Assembly (NCBI RefSeq): GCF_030811685.1
Contig: NZ_JAUSRF010000028.1
Coordinates: 1-39,202, forward strand
Length of the DNA stretch: 39,202 bases
From: Neorhizobium huautlense
GTDB taxonomy: Bacteria > Pseudomonadota > Alphaproteobacteria > Rhizobiales > Rhizobiaceae
Direction: 5' to 3'
Shown here: piece after piece, positions 1-7,802 of the stretch
Numbering within the stretch: position 1 is the stretch's first letter
Layout of the letters: every line of letters begins with the position of its first letter
The notes under the pieces: model-generated
Told to the model about the DNA's origin: nothing
Database searches by the model: none
Seen by the model: the letters and a program-made list of their open reading frames with translations, nothing else
Position numbers and translations under genes: made by a program

Positions 1-757
1 GGGCTGATATCACCGAGGTCATGACCATAAAGCGAGCGCGCCTGATGCGGCAGCTTCTCTTTGAAATATCCTTCTGGAAGGCGATAGCGTCGCTCGATGC
101 GTCGAAGGATTTCAAAACTGGCGACAGATCTTGGCACGCGCTCGCCTTGGATCCACGATAGCAGCGTCTTGTTGTCGAAAGTCTCATTCAGTTGCACGAC
201 GGCTCGGTAGAGTTGCCAGTAGGTATCGCCGAAGCGGCGCATATGATAGGCCAATGCATCTTGAAAACGTGCCGGGTCTTCTTTCGCTTCGAACAGTGGT
301 TCAGGGAAGGGACTGATTGGTTTCGGTGCAGGCCCGCGCGATGGCGACGCAGAGTTGGCAAAGGTACCGTCTGCCGCGGCGCGTTGCGGCTTTCTGGTCG
401 AGGGGGGGAGGCCCCGGTCGGTGCAATCTTGTCCAGGCGGACTGTTGGCTTTGGTGTCCGTCTCTCTTCGGCTGCTGGTGCTGCGCCGAGCCATCGGATG
501 ATTGCGTCCAAGCCCGGCCGGAGCTGCCTTTTCAATTCAGTGGTCAGCTCAGCTTCTATTCCACAGGCCTGTCCGATCGTGGACCAGTCGATGCGACCAT
601 TTAGGAGTGGGGGCGATTTCCGGTATATGATCAAACTGACCAAGTAGGGCCGGATGTTCTCCAGTACCAGCTTGGATGTGTTCGGCGCTATGCGCAGCTC
701 GCAGAATTCAGATATTTTTCGCTGAAAATGTCGTGATGAAATGTCTTGTTTGGGCAT
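1..757 (-). pseudogene. Integrase-like protein, N-terminal part, frameshifted and cut by the window edge
   Basis: The minus-strand frame opening at 757 (MPKQDISSRHF) runs to a run of seven G at about 401-407. There the homology-like reading moves to another frame, which stays open to base 1. The second frame reads PISPFPEPLFEAKEDPARFQ, then MRRFGDTYWQLYRAVVQLNE, LLSWIQGERVPRS and RRIERRYRLPEGYFKEKLPH. From memory this resembles the N-terminal, non-catalytic part of large rhizobial phage-type integrases. The tyrosine recombinase domain would lie left of the window and cannot be seen. One base gained or two lost in the G run would restore a single frame, so this is either a recent pseudogene or a homopolymer sequencing error. 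An integrase at the edge fits a mobile or island setting. Confidence 0.5.
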
Positions 758-928
758 GCTCTAAATCCATTGCTGTCGACATCAATGTCGAGAGCGGGGA
801 GATAGGATTTGGCCTTTAACAAAGCATGTTTCGGAAATCTTGATCTGACGAGCGCAAGCTTCAATGCGGATGCGTTGTTTGCCTTTGTCGACTGAGGAAG
901 CATGGCCCCTTTCGTCGAGGCGCCAAGA

Positions 929-959
929 TTGATATATCTTTTTCCGAAAAAGGTATAAC
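929..959 (+). promoter_or_regulatory. Possible sigma-70-like promoter of the nucleotidyltransferase gene
   Basis: TTGATA (929-934) and TATAAC (954-959) are separated by 19 bases, a little longer than usual, and end 16 bases before the ATG at 976. A short inverted repeat (CTTTTTCCGAAAAAG) lies between the two boxes and could be an operator. No GGAAC box is present. This is inference from motif resemblance only. Confidence 0.3.
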
Positions 960-975
960 GCTTAGTGTTTCCATC

Positions 976-2064
976 ATGAAGAAGATCGATCTTGTCTATC
1001 AGACAATGCTAGCCGAACTGGGGCAGCGGTCGATGGATGCTGCATGGACTGCAGACTTTCCGGCAGAAGGCCGGTTCCAGCGCGTCGTGGTCAAGGATAA
1101 GACATACTGGTACTTCGATATCCCAGACGGGTCTGGTGGAAAATCACGACGGTATGTCGGTCCGGCTGAGGATTTGGAGATCACTCAGCGCGTAGAGACG
1201 CATAAACGGCAGAAGGACGATCTTCTGGCGCGGCGACGGATGGTGAGTAGCCTAACCCGCGAAGGCGGCATGATCGCACCGGACAGCATGTCGGGAGCTA
1301 TCGTGGAGGCGCTTGCGTCAGGTGGTCTGTTCCGGCTGCGCGGCGTTCTCATCGGCACAGTCGCGTTTCAGACCTATGCGGGGCTGTTGGGCGTTCGATT
1401 GCCGGCCGCTGCCGTTCTGACCGGCGATGCCGATATCGCGCAGGATTATGCGATTTCTCGTGAGGTTGAAGATACACTGCCTCCGATGGTCGACCTGCTT
1501 CAGGAGGTTGATCCGAGTTTTCGCCCGGTTCCGCATCGATCAGGTTCGATTGCCTCATCCGCTTTCCAGAGCGCCACGGGATATCGCGTCGAATTCCTGA
1601 CTTCGAACCGTGGATCCGATGACTACATCGATCAACCCGCAACCATGCCAGCCCTCGGCGGTGCAAGCGCCGATCCGCTGCGGTTTCTCGATTTTCTGAT
1701 CAGAGATCCAATGCGAACGATCCTCTTACACAAAAGCGGTGTACCTGTGACAGTTCCCGATCCAGCTCGGTATGCGGTCCATAAGATGATCGTGGCGACA
1801 AGGCGGCGAACGACTGGCTTGAGTGCAATCAAACGCGACAAGGACATTCGCCAAGCGGAAATCCTGTTTGAAGCGCTCTATGAGACACGTAGGTCGTCTG
1901 ATTTTGCAATCGCCTTTGAAGAAGCTTGGCAGCGGGGTCCAGCATGGCAGGAAGCCCTGCAAAAAGCCGAAAGTAGTATGCTTTCAACGGAAGGTCAGGA
2001 GGCACTTGGGCGAATTAGGAAGCAGGGAAACAAGGAAATCGGAATAAGCGACGGGAATACCTGA
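976..2064 (+). CDS. GSU2403-type nucleotidyltransferase fold protein
   Basis: This 362-residue protein matches my memory of the GSU2403 family (COG5397-type): an N-terminal section with TYWYFDIPDGSGGKSRRYVGP, a central LFRLRGVLIGTVAFQTYAGL, and a polymerase-beta-like GDADIAQ motif supplying two acidic residues. A conserved GYRVEFLTSNRGSDDY and RYAVHKMIVATRRR follow. The fold suggests nucleotidyl transfer to a protein or RNA, but the substrate is unknown. Some nucleotidyltransferase-fold proteins (AbiEii, MenA) are toxins or phage-defence proteins. No small antitoxin-like partner is visible next to it. No clear Shine-Dalgarno sequence precedes the ATG, so a near-leaderless mRNA from the promoter at 929-959 is possible. 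It stands alone next to the integrase remnant, consistent with cargo of a mobile element. Confidence 0.8.
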   Translation: MKKIDLVYQTMLAELGQRSMDAAWTADFPAEGRFQRVVVKDKTYWYFDIPDGSGGKSRRYVGPAEDLEITQRVETHKRQKDDLLARRRMVSSLTREGGMIAPDSMSGAIVEALASGGLFRLRGVLIGTVAFQTYAGLLGVRLPAAAVLTGDADIAQDYAISREVEDTLPPMVDLLQEVDPSFRPVPHRSGSIASSAFQSATGYRVEFLTSNRGSDDYIDQPATMPALGGASADPLRFLDFLIRDPMRTILLHKSGVPVTVPDPARYAVHKMIVATRRRTTGLSAIKRDKDIRQAEILFEALYETRRSSDFAIAFEEAWQRGPAWQEALQKAESSMLSTEGQEALGRIRKQGNKEIGISDGNT

Positions 2065-2271
2065 CTTAATCGTTTATCCTACTCCCGAGTGTTCGAGAGA
2101 AAGCGATTCAGATCCCATCAAGAGCGAAGATCGACGGTATCCGGCCGAAAGCGGCGCGCAACTTTGTCAAAAACTCGTCTCTCACTGGCGCTTGAAGGCG
2201 AAATGGATGAGGTCGCCCACCTCGCACCAGGCAGGTGCGGGGCGTTTGATCAGGTGCTGTAGCGTCAGCGA

Positions 2272-2481
2272 CTACCCCCGAAACTTCCCTTCGTCGGAAT
2301 CAGCGGGATCGTAGTTCACATCAAAATCCTTGCCGGCCTTCTTGCCGGGCGGGTCTCGATGGACGGTAGCGTCCTCGGAGCCCGTGATTACGGTCGGCTT
2401 GGCACTATGGACACCACTTGCCTTTCGGTCAGCCTGGGAGGGAGCATATTGTCCTTTTGCGTCGTCTTCCGGGTTAGACAT
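2272..2481 (-). CDS. Small hydrophilic stress-type protein (69 residues)
   Basis: The start at 2481 is chosen because AAGGAG lies seven bases upstream (AAGGAGACTGACATG). The product begins MSNPEDDAKGQYAPSQADRK and is rich in Asp, Lys, Pro and Gly with no hydrophobic segment, so it is probably cytosolic and disordered. I do not recognise a named domain. It is the last of three same-strand small genes (3013-2699, 2680-2534, 2481-2272) that probably form one transcript from the GGAAC-type promoter at 3051-3075. Confidence 0.65.
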   Translation of the reverse strand: MSNPEDDAKGQYAPSQADRKASGVHSAKPTVITGSEDATVHRDPPGKKAGKDFDVNYDPADSDEGKFRG

Positions 2482-2533
2482 GTCAGTCTCCTTTCGTCTT
2501 GGCCGCATCGGACAGGTCCGTTTTCAACGGATC

Positions 2534-2680
2534 TCAATTGTTCTCTCCGACGGCATCGCGGTCGACATCGGGATTGTCCTTTGCAGGCAAATAGCCACGC
2601 GGGCGTTTTTCCTGTGGTCCCTCCCAACGGGGAGATTGATCCGTGGTGCCTGCGGCACCTTCCTTCGGAGAATTGGTCAT
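2534..2680 (-). CDS. Small hydrophilic protein (48 residues)
   Basis: A 48-codon gene starting MTNSPKEGAAG with a good ribosome site (CAGGAGAATCTCACG before ATG) and ending RDAVGENN. It lies 18 bases downstream of the 3013-2699 gene on the same strand, which supports a shared transcript. The composition is polar (Asp, Pro, Arg, Lys), without a membrane segment. The segment WEGPQEKRPRGYLPAKDNPD looks like a coding product rather than noise. The family is not recognised. Confidence 0.6.
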   Translation of the reverse strand: MTNSPKEGAAGTTDQSPRWEGPQEKRPRGYLPAKDNPDVDRDAVGENN

Positions 2681-2698
2681 CGTGAGATTCTCCTGAAG

Positions 2699-3013
2699 TC
2701 AGTGGCTTGCGTGATGTTCGTTGCGTTTGCGCGTTGCAGCCGCCTTCTTCGCGGACGCCGAGCGTTCTGCGGCAGTTCGGTTGGCGGATGCTTCTCCCCC
2801 TGCGCGCCCACCCTTCTTTGACGACGAGTGGTTTTCCGCCTTGCTACGGCCGGAACCGGATTTATTCCCGCCGCCGCTCTCCTTGTTTACCGTTGCCCAG
2901 GCTCGGCGCTCCGCTTCCTTCTCGGGAACGCCGCGATCCTCGTAACCTTCCTCGATATGTTCTGCCTTGCGCTTCTGCTTGTCGGTATAGGCCGATTTAT
3001 CACCACGTGGCAT
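2699..3013 (-). CDS. KGG-like hydrophilic protein, often named plasmid stabilization protein
   Basis: The start at 3013 is preceded by AAGGAG with 7-base spacing, giving a 104-residue product beginning MPRGDKSAYTDKQKRKAEHI. The N-terminal half contains the conserved run EEGYEDRGVPEKEAERRAWA followed by TVNKESGGG. The C-terminal half is a Lys/Ser/Ala-rich tail (SKKGGRAGGEASANRTAAER) of low complexity and high positive charge. Databases commonly label relatives as plasmid stabilization protein, but I know of no demonstrated partition role. The basic tail could bind nucleic acid (inference). It is first in a three-gene minus-strand set and has a GGAAC-N17-GTT promoter 37 bases upstream, which suggests stress induction. 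Confidence 0.75.
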   Translation of the reverse strand: MPRGDKSAYTDKQKRKAEHIEEGYEDRGVPEKEAERRAWATVNKESGGGNKSGSGRSKAENHSSSKKGGRAGGEASANRTAAERSASAKKAAATRKRNEHHASH

Positions 3014-3050
3014 GGTTGCACTCCTTGCTCTGGTTCGATGTCTATATCCG

Positions 3051-3075
3051 AACTGACGCGCCCGCGCGGAGTTCC
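3051..3075 (-). promoter_or_regulatory. RpoE2/EcfG-type promoter
   Basis: Minus strand GGAAC (3075-3071), 17 bases, then GTT (last TT at 3052-3051). It lies 37 bases upstream of the ATG at 3013 and faces the 3013-2272 gene set. Confidence 0.7.
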
Positions 3076-3164
3076 CCAAGCCGAGAAGCGCACCGGCCAC
3101 GGTGCGTGCGGAAGTCCTATGAGGCCGCCACGTCCCCCGGTCGGAAATAATTGCAACCCGTGCT

Positions 3165-3189
3165 GGAACTTAGAGAGCAAGGCTTTGTT
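3165..3189 (+). promoter_or_regulatory. RpoE2/EcfG-type promoter
   Basis: GGAAC (3165-3169), 17 bases, then GTT (3187-3189). It lies 26 bases upstream of the small ORF at 3216 and could also serve the sugar dehydrogenase gene at 3405. It is divergent from the promoter at 3051-3075. Confidence 0.65.
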
Positions 3190-3215
3190 CGGCGCCTTTC
3201 AAGATGGGGCGCCGC

Positions 3216-3335
3216 ATGGACATTTTTCATCCAAGCAATCGACCCGCAGCCTCTTCGGAAATGAACGAAACCTTGGCGGAAGAGCCGAACCGCAGAGCCG
3301 AGATGAAAACCCTCAAACTGGTGGCCAATGACTGA
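3216..3335 (+). CDS. Possible small protein (39 residues)
   Basis: A 39-codon frame starting MDIFHPSNRPAASSE and ending KTLKLVAND, with a GGGG stretch 6 bases before the ATG. It is placed 26 bases after a good GGAAC-N17-GTT promoter, the usual distance for the other genes in this window, which is the best argument that it is real. The composition is polar and helical, with no membrane segment. The family is not recognised. It could instead be the untranslated leader of the dehydrogenase gene. Confidence 0.4.
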   Translation: MDIFHPSNRPAASSEMNETLAEEPNRRAEMKTLKLVAND

Positions 3336-3404
3336 GCCGCATCTAACCGCAGGTCCGACCGAAAGGGTCGAGCTTTTCTGCTTTCGAGCCCTCTGGAGGA
3401 TTAC

Positions 3405-5210
3405 ATGAACAGATTGACCATCTCTGTCCTGACCGCATCTGTCTCAGCACTCCTGCTTTCAACTCCCAGCCTTGCCCAGATCAAAGGGACTGTCGGCGAG
3501 GCGTCCGACGTTGTCATCCAGGGCTCCATCCTCGAACCGGAAAAGCTGGAGGTCACGGACGACGCCAAGCTGACCGGACTTATCAAGGCGCCGACAGGGT
3601 TCAAGGTGGATGTGTTTGCACGCGACCTGATAAATCCACGCATGCTCGCCGTCTCGCAAAAGGGGATCGTCTACGCGACCCGCAGATCGGTCGGTGATGT
3701 CATCATGCTGAAGGATGGCAACAACGACGGAAAAGCCGACGGCGCGGTGACAGTGGCGAGCCGGCCGAACATGCATGGAATAGCCTTCGACGGCAACAAG
3801 GTGTTCCTCGTCACGATAAACGACGTCTACTCGGCTGATGTCAACGAAGAGGGCACATTCGGATCGCTGACCCGCATCATCAACGATCTGCCGGATGCCG
3901 GCCAGCATGCCAACCGGACGATCAATGTCGGTCCCGACGGCATGCTCTACATTTCCGTCGGCAGCACCTGCAACGAGTGTCAGGAAGACAACCCCGAAAA
4001 CGCGACGATTGTCCGCGCCAGCAAGGACGGCAAGACACGCACCATCTTCGCCAGTGGGCTGCGCAACACGATCGGGTTCGACTGGGAGCCGGCGACCGGT
4101 GCGCTTTATGGCATCGATCACGGTATCGACTGGCTCGGCGATGAGGTGCAGATCGAGGAATTGAACCGGATAGAACAGGGCAAGAAATATGGCTGGCCAT
4201 ATGTTTATGGCATGAGCGGCATCAACCCGCATATCAATCCGCCCGAAGGTATCACGCTCGATCAGTGGGCAAAACAGTCGACCGAGCCCGTTCTCGGCTA
4301 TACCGCCCACAGCGCGCCGATGCAGATGGCATTTTACGATGGCAGCGCCTTCCCGGCCGACTACCGGGGTGACGCTTTCATTGCCATGCGCGGCTCGTGG
4401 AACCGCAGGCCGCCGAGCGGTTACGAAGTGGTTCGGGTCAATTTCGAAAACGGCAAACCTGTCGGATTCGAAAAATTCCTCGAAGGTTTTCTGCTTCAGC
4501 AGGAAAACGGCAAGTATGGTTATCTCGGCCGTTTGACCGGCATCGCCGTTGGCAAGGACGGGTCATTATACGTCGCCGATGACAGCAATGGCGTCGTCTA
4601 CAAGGTTTCCTATACGGGCGCCGTCGCAAAGCAATCGGTCGAGACAAACGCCATTCCGAATGTTGTCTCCGAAATGCCGGCATCTCAAATCGCAATCGAT
4701 CTCGTGAAAGGGAAGGCCGAGCAGGCGATCACCGTCAAAGCCGGCTTCGACAAGGAAGGGCCGATCCCGGCCCAATATGTCGCTGACGGGGACAATGCCT
4801 CTCCGGTAATCGAATGGGCCTCCATACCCGAAGGCACGAAATCCTTCGTGCTGATCGTCGACGATCCGGACGCGGCAAAGCCGAAACCCTTCATGCATTG
4901 GCTCGCCTACGACATCCCGGCGGCAACGACAAAGCTGCGGGAGGGCATTCCCGGCACGCCGATCCTTCAAGAGCCGAAGGCGATGAAGCAGGGCGCCAAC
5001 AGCATGGGGTCGATCGGCTACACCGGGCCAAAACCGCCTGGCGGTGATCCGCCCCACCATTATCATTTCCAGGTGTTTGCCCTCGATATCGAAAACCTTG
5101 GCCTTGAGCCCGGCGCAGATCGCGACGCTGTCCTGAAGGCAATGGAGGGCCATGTCCTCGGCAAAGGCCAGATTGTGGGCATGTCCGAACGCAAGACAGC
5201 GGCGAAATAG
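3405..5210 (+). CDS. Secreted PQQ-type sugar (sorbosone/glucose) dehydrogenase fused to a PEBP (YbhB-like) domain
   Basis: The ATG at 3405 follows GGAGG. The product has a signal peptide (MNRLTISVLTASVSALLLS, cleavage after SLAQ). Residues about 60-410 resemble the six-bladed beta-propeller of the glucose/sorbosone dehydrogenase family, with SRPNMHGIAF, YISVGSTCNEC, FASGLRNTIGFDW, KYGWPYVYG, MRGSWNRRPPSGYEVV and LTGIAVGKDGSLYVADD. Residues about 440-600 form a complete phosphatidylethanolamine-binding-protein domain with IVDDPDA, PFMHWLAYDIP and YTGPKPPGGDPPHHYHF. The protein is probably periplasmic and oxidises a sugar with PQQ or binds one. The PEBP part usually occurs as a separate protein and its ligand here is unknown. 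The 601-residue length fits two full domains. The nearest GGAAC promoter is at 3165. Confidence 0.88.
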   Translation: MNRLTISVLTASVSALLLSTPSLAQIKGTVGEASDVVIQGSILEPEKLEVTDDAKLTGLIKAPTGFKVDVFARDLINPRMLAVSQKGIVYATRRSVGDVIMLKDGNNDGKADGAVTVASRPNMHGIAFDGNKVFLVTINDVYSADVNEEGTFGSLTRIINDLPDAGQHANRTINVGPDGMLYISVGSTCNECQEDNPENATIVRASKDGKTRTIFASGLRNTIGFDWEPATGALYGIDHGIDWLGDEVQIEELNRIEQGKKYGWPYVYGMSGINPHINPPEGITLDQWAKQSTEPVLGYTAHSAPMQMAFYDGSAFPADYRGDAFIAMRGSWNRRPPSGYEVVRVNFENGKPVGFEKFLEGFLLQQENGKYGYLGRLTGIAVGKDGSLYVADDSNGVVYKVSYTGAVAKQSVETNAIPNVVSEMPASQIAIDLVKGKAEQAITVKAGFDKEGPIPAQYVADGDNASPVIEWASIPEGTKSFVLIVDDPDAAKPKPFMHWLAYDIPAATTKLREGIPGTPILQEPKAMKQGANSMGSIGYTGPKPPGGDPPHHYHFQVFALDIENLGLEPGADRDAVLKAMEGHVLGKGQIVGMSERKTAAK

Positions 5211-5257
5211 GTCTTTCCTCTGAGCCTTCCAGGAACATGTACGGTAGTAGACGGAAG

Positions 5258-5283
5258 GGAACTCTGCATCAAACCTAGCGGTT
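5258..5283 (+). promoter_or_regulatory. RpoE2/EcfG-type promoter (18-base spacer before GTT)
   Basis: GGAAC (5258-5262), 18 bases, then GTT (5281-5283). It lies 31 bases upstream of the ATG at 5315. A second GGAAC at 5232-5236 has no matching downstream TT. Confidence 0.55.
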
Positions 5284-5314
5284 ACATCAGACAGGCATGC
5301 CAACGGAGTTCCAA

Positions 5315-5497
5315 ATGTTCGATGCACTGACCATGTTTTTCCTAACCGCCCTCCTGGTGTTTTTGATTGGCTCCATTGGGATCTTTATCGCGCGGCGTTG
5401 GCGGTCTAGCAGGACGCGTGTGCCTCAGTTGCCGCCCGAATTCACCAAGCAGCAGTGGCTCAATCGAGAGGCCGCGCGAGATAGGCCGCGCCGCTAG
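5315..5497 (+). CDS. Small single-pass membrane protein (60 residues)
   Basis: The start at 5315 is preferred over 5297 because CGGAG lies 8 bases before it. The product begins MFDALTMFFLTALLVFLIG, a strong transmembrane helix (about residues 4-26). A basic, arginine-rich tail follows (ARRWRSSRTRVPQLPPEF, ending EAARDRPRR) and should face the cytoplasm. A GGAAC-N18-GTT promoter 31 bases upstream supports a real, stress-induced gene. The family is not recognised. Confidence 0.6.
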   Translation: MFDALTMFFLTALLVFLIGSIGIFIARRWRSSRTRVPQLPPEFTKQQWLNREAARDRPRR

Positions 5498-5571
5498 ACA
5501 TGCTTGCGTGGGCACGTCTCCGCGGCCCGCTTATTCCAATCCTTTTCCTGTTCCAGGCCCTGAAAGCCAAT

Positions 5572-5834
5572 CTATCCGCTATCCGCTGTATATGTCGCGC
5601 TCCATCCCGAGCTTGATGCGCCGGGGCTAAGTCCGTCGGTCTCATCCAACAGATAGGTTTCCAAGTCGCCGCCACACGCGGCTTCGATCTCCTTGTGAGT
5701 GTAGCCAGCAGCGATTTCGGCTTGCCAGATTTGCCTAGCCTCTGAGCCTCGTAATCGGACTTGGTCTTACCTCGTTGGCCTTGTGAGATCACGTCGGCCA
5801 CTTCGCTGCGCAGCCAGTCTTGGATGTTCTGCAT
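5572..5834 (-). pseudogene. Frameshifted small gene, about 85 residues if repaired
   Basis: Reading from the ATG at 5834 (GGAG 8 bases upstream) gives MQNIQDWLRSEVADVISQGQ and SDYEAQ. In the neighbouring frame a sensible C-terminus follows from about 5735: ARQIWQAEIAAGYTHKEIEA, then CGGDLETYLLDE, ending at the stop at 5572. Each half looks coding, while the unshifted continuation is Arg/Lys-rich nonsense. A single-base indel near 5735-5745 best explains this. The protein would be a soluble helical polypeptide of unknown role. No GGAAC-type promoter lies upstream. Confidence 0.5.
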
Positions 5835-6575
5835 ATAAGTCTCCATTCAGTTGCGAACTTACTGCGATCGATACGTCGAAGCCTGCCACACGAAGGGTGC
5901 GTTGTTTTGTTTGCTGTAGGGGCATCAGTCTTCATCAATCGCTGTTGGGCGTTGCGGTAGCTGGCAGGGCATTTTCGCTTGATGGAGCCGCGGGGCCATC
6001 AAAATGGGTGCTCTGCTGATCGGCGGGACGGCAGGGCACAGTGGGCGCCTGGCTTACCAACATGCTAACCGCTAGACCTTCCGCTATGACAACCGCGAGA
6101 CCAACGAGAGGCAGAATCGACTTTCTCCGGCTTTGCGTAAATGATCCGAAAGCAAAGCTGTCCCGAGAATAGTTGCCCGCCTGTCACGACCACGGGCCAA
6201 ATCTAGTTTTCCATGGGTCATCCTCCAAACGAATGATCCAGAGGGCGCCAGGCAAGGGGGCTCTTTCGTGGTTCACTCGATCCGACCAAATAGGGCTCCT
6301 ACGACCGCATTGATCGCTAAACCTGAAACGGCGAGAACTAATTTTCGTCTGCCGCATGGATCTGCAAATTATGACCACTGCCACGAGCGTGAATCCTCCG
6401 ACGGTCCCGATCGGTCATTCGTCGTGCATGCCAACTCACTGAAGCACGATGGTGCTTTCCTGTTCTAGTAGGCGGGAGTATGTAATAAACCGCTCGTCAA
6501 TTCGCTCCGTTGCAATTTGAGCTGGGCAACTGACGCCTGCGTCCTACCTTACGTACGGGACGGAGGTATTGAAGC
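5835..6575. other. Gene-poor stretch with coding-like remnants
   Basis: No complete gene is supported here. On the minus strand two short frames look like ends of small membrane peptides but lack any start codon. One spans 6183-5935 (RRKSILPLVGLAVVIAEGLA, then SMLVSQAP). The other spans about 6368-6273 (RRKLVLAVSGLAINAVVGAL, ending FGRIE). Both begin with RRK followed by a hydrophobic run, so they may be decayed copies of one small membrane protein type. For the second, a one-base deletion after an ATG at about 6360 would make a start. These are weak observations. Confidence 0.25.
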
Positions 6576-6740
6576 ATGGTTTATCCACGCGCCACATCGG
6601 AAAAAGCTGAACAGACGCACCGCATCTCGGCTGAGATCATGGTGGCGGAAAAGGAGGCCCGCCTAAAAAAGACCGATCGTTTGCGACAGGCGCGTTTGGC
6701 GACGCTAGCTCGGGTTCTGGAAAACGCTGACAAACCCTAA
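6576..6740 (+). CDS. Small conserved-looking helical protein (54 residues)
   Basis: Begins MVYPRATSEKAEQTHRISAE and ends LARVLENADKP. CGGAGG lies 10 bases before the ATG. The protein is highly charged (Lys, Arg, Glu) and predicted helical (MVAEKEARLKKTDRLRQARL), without a membrane segment. I recall similar short proteins scattered in Rhizobium genomes, but no function. No GGAAC-type promoter is visible. A nearby GGGCAAC about 55 bases upstream with TT at the right distance is one base off the consensus. Confidence 0.6.
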   Translation: MVYPRATSEKAEQTHRISAEIMVAEKEARLKKTDRLRQARLATLARVLENADKP

Positions 6741-7175
6741 AACGATTGCCCCACAAGAAAAAAGGGCCAGCGAAGCCGCGGCCCTTGAAAGTGGGAGGCC
6801 AATGATACCTCCAGAGGGAACAGCAAGCGCCCGGGGGACAATGGGCGCAAAGCTGACCTGCATATGAGCCTCATTCACTTCCTGAGCAAGGGCGGATTGC
6901 CCTCGTATCAGTACGGTCGCCAGATTTTTGAACCTCGTTATGCGCTTCAACAGGTGCGAGAGCCTTTGGTTGTCGCTCATGCTACGAAGATGCGCATAGT
7001 TGCGGACTTTAATTTCGTCGTGATGCTGGACGCGAAACCAAAGGATTTGGCTTTCGTTCGACTTCGGTCTGACCTATTTCAATACGCGCCCGCTGTTACG
7101 TTTCGGCTTCCGTCGTAGCCATTAATTAGTTGAGGAGGAAACTGCTGCAAAGGACGCAGGCTGAGCCTTCCCGCT
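6741..7175. other. Intergenic stretch with doubtful overlapping ORFs
   Basis: Apart from the hairpin at about 6754-6785, I see nothing firm. A minus-strand frame (6980-6705, MSDNQRLSHLLKRITRFKNL) and a plus-strand frame (6864-7118) overlap each other. Neither has a ribosome site, and the minus frame runs through the terminator hairpin. Neither is annotated as a gene. Confidence 0.3.
6754..6785 (-). terminator. Rho-independent terminator, minus strand
   Basis: Read on the minus strand, AAGGGCC and GGCCCTT form a stem around an 11-base GC-rich loop, and the second arm runs straight into a T tract (CCCTTTTTTC). It would end minus-strand transcription coming from the 7772-7176 gene. It may also form a hairpin behind the plus-strand gene ending at 6740. 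Confidence 0.55.
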
Positions 7176-7772
7176 TCAGCAAGACCTTAGCTCCCGCCCA
7201 AGAGGTCTGGAACGCAATGCTTCGATGGTGACATCACGACGTCGATAGAGCTCGAGTCGATTTTGCCGGGTTCGATCCTCGAGGTCACCCGCCGCTTCAT
7301 GCTGCAGATTGGCTTCAACCGCCATCATCACTGCAGTAAAGGCACCGCTGATCAATTCAATGCCGCCGAAGAAGTCGCTTCCCACCGGTTTTCTGATGCC
7401 GGGCTCAGCCTCGTCGAGGTGTTCCAGAAGCTCAACAAGAAGATAAGCCGCCGCGAGCGGCTCCCGCGTTGCGTCGGTGAGCGCGCGACGATGAACGGAC
7501 CCATCGGTCCCATCGCGAAGAGCTTTGATCAGCGCTAGTGACGCCGCCCGGTCCCGTTCACCTGCATCAACCAATCGGGCAGAGATGGAATCCAGCTTTT
7601 CGATCGCCATTTCGTTGTCGACGCCGTGTTTGCGCGACACTGCAAGAGCCATTCTCGCCATGGCAACACCGATCCGGCCAGCGATCAGAGATGCTGAACT
7701 GCCGCTAACCGTTGGCTCAGCCGTGCCTATTCGGGAAAGGAGTTCTTCGAAGTGCACTTCCTGCAATCTCAT
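7176..7772 (-). CDS. Cyclodeaminase/cyclohydrolase family protein (FtcD C-terminal/FchA-like)
   Basis: A 198-residue protein of the usual length for the methenyl-/formimino-tetrahydrofolate cyclodeaminase-cyclohydrolase family. The N-terminus carries the family helix with small residues (GTAEPTVSGSSASLIAGRIG, then VAMARMALAVSRK). It continues as an all-helical protein with RALTDATREPLAAAYLLVEL and FFGGIELISGAFTAVMMAVE. In folate metabolism this fold converts 5,10-methenyl-THF to 10-formyl-THF or releases ammonia from formimino-THF. Whether this copy is active cannot be told from sequence alone. It follows the broken SemiSWEET gene by about 30 bases on the same strand and may share its transcript with the gene at 8466. 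No strong ribosome site is visible. The terminator at 6754-6785 probably ends the unit. Confidence 0.72.
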   Translation of the reverse strand: MRLQEVHFEELLSRIGTAEPTVSGSSASLIAGRIGVAMARMALAVSRKHGVDNEMAIEKLDSISARLVDAGERDRAASLALIKALRDGTDGSVHRRALTDATREPLAAAYLLVELLEHLDEAEPGIRKPVGSDFFGGIELISGAFTAVMMAVEANLQHEAAGDLEDRTRQNRLELYRRRDVTIEALRSRPLGRELRSC

Positions 7773-7802
7773 TTGGTGCCCGTGATTTTTCTTGACGCGC
7801 AG

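Noticed and set aside
192..647. Plus-strand open frames across the integrase region
   Set aside because: They are shadows of the minus-strand frame, have no ribosome site, and show no domain-like sequence.
4396..4424. GGAAC-N17-TT inside the sugar dehydrogenase gene
   Set aside because: Spacing is one base shorter than the consensus, the site is inside a coding sequence and no downstream start fits.
6705..6980. Minus-strand frame of 91 codons (MSDNQRLSHLLKRITRF)
   Set aside because: It runs through a clear terminator hairpin, overlaps the 3' end of a better-supported small gene and has no ribosome site.
6864..7118. Plus-strand frame of 84 codons
   Set aside because: No ribosome site, no domain-like motif and overlap with the other doubtful frame.
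7208..7240. GGAAC at 7208 and other isolated GGAAC words (for example 16711, 19550, 20343)
   Set aside because: None has TT 18-19 bases downstream, so they are not counted as promoters.
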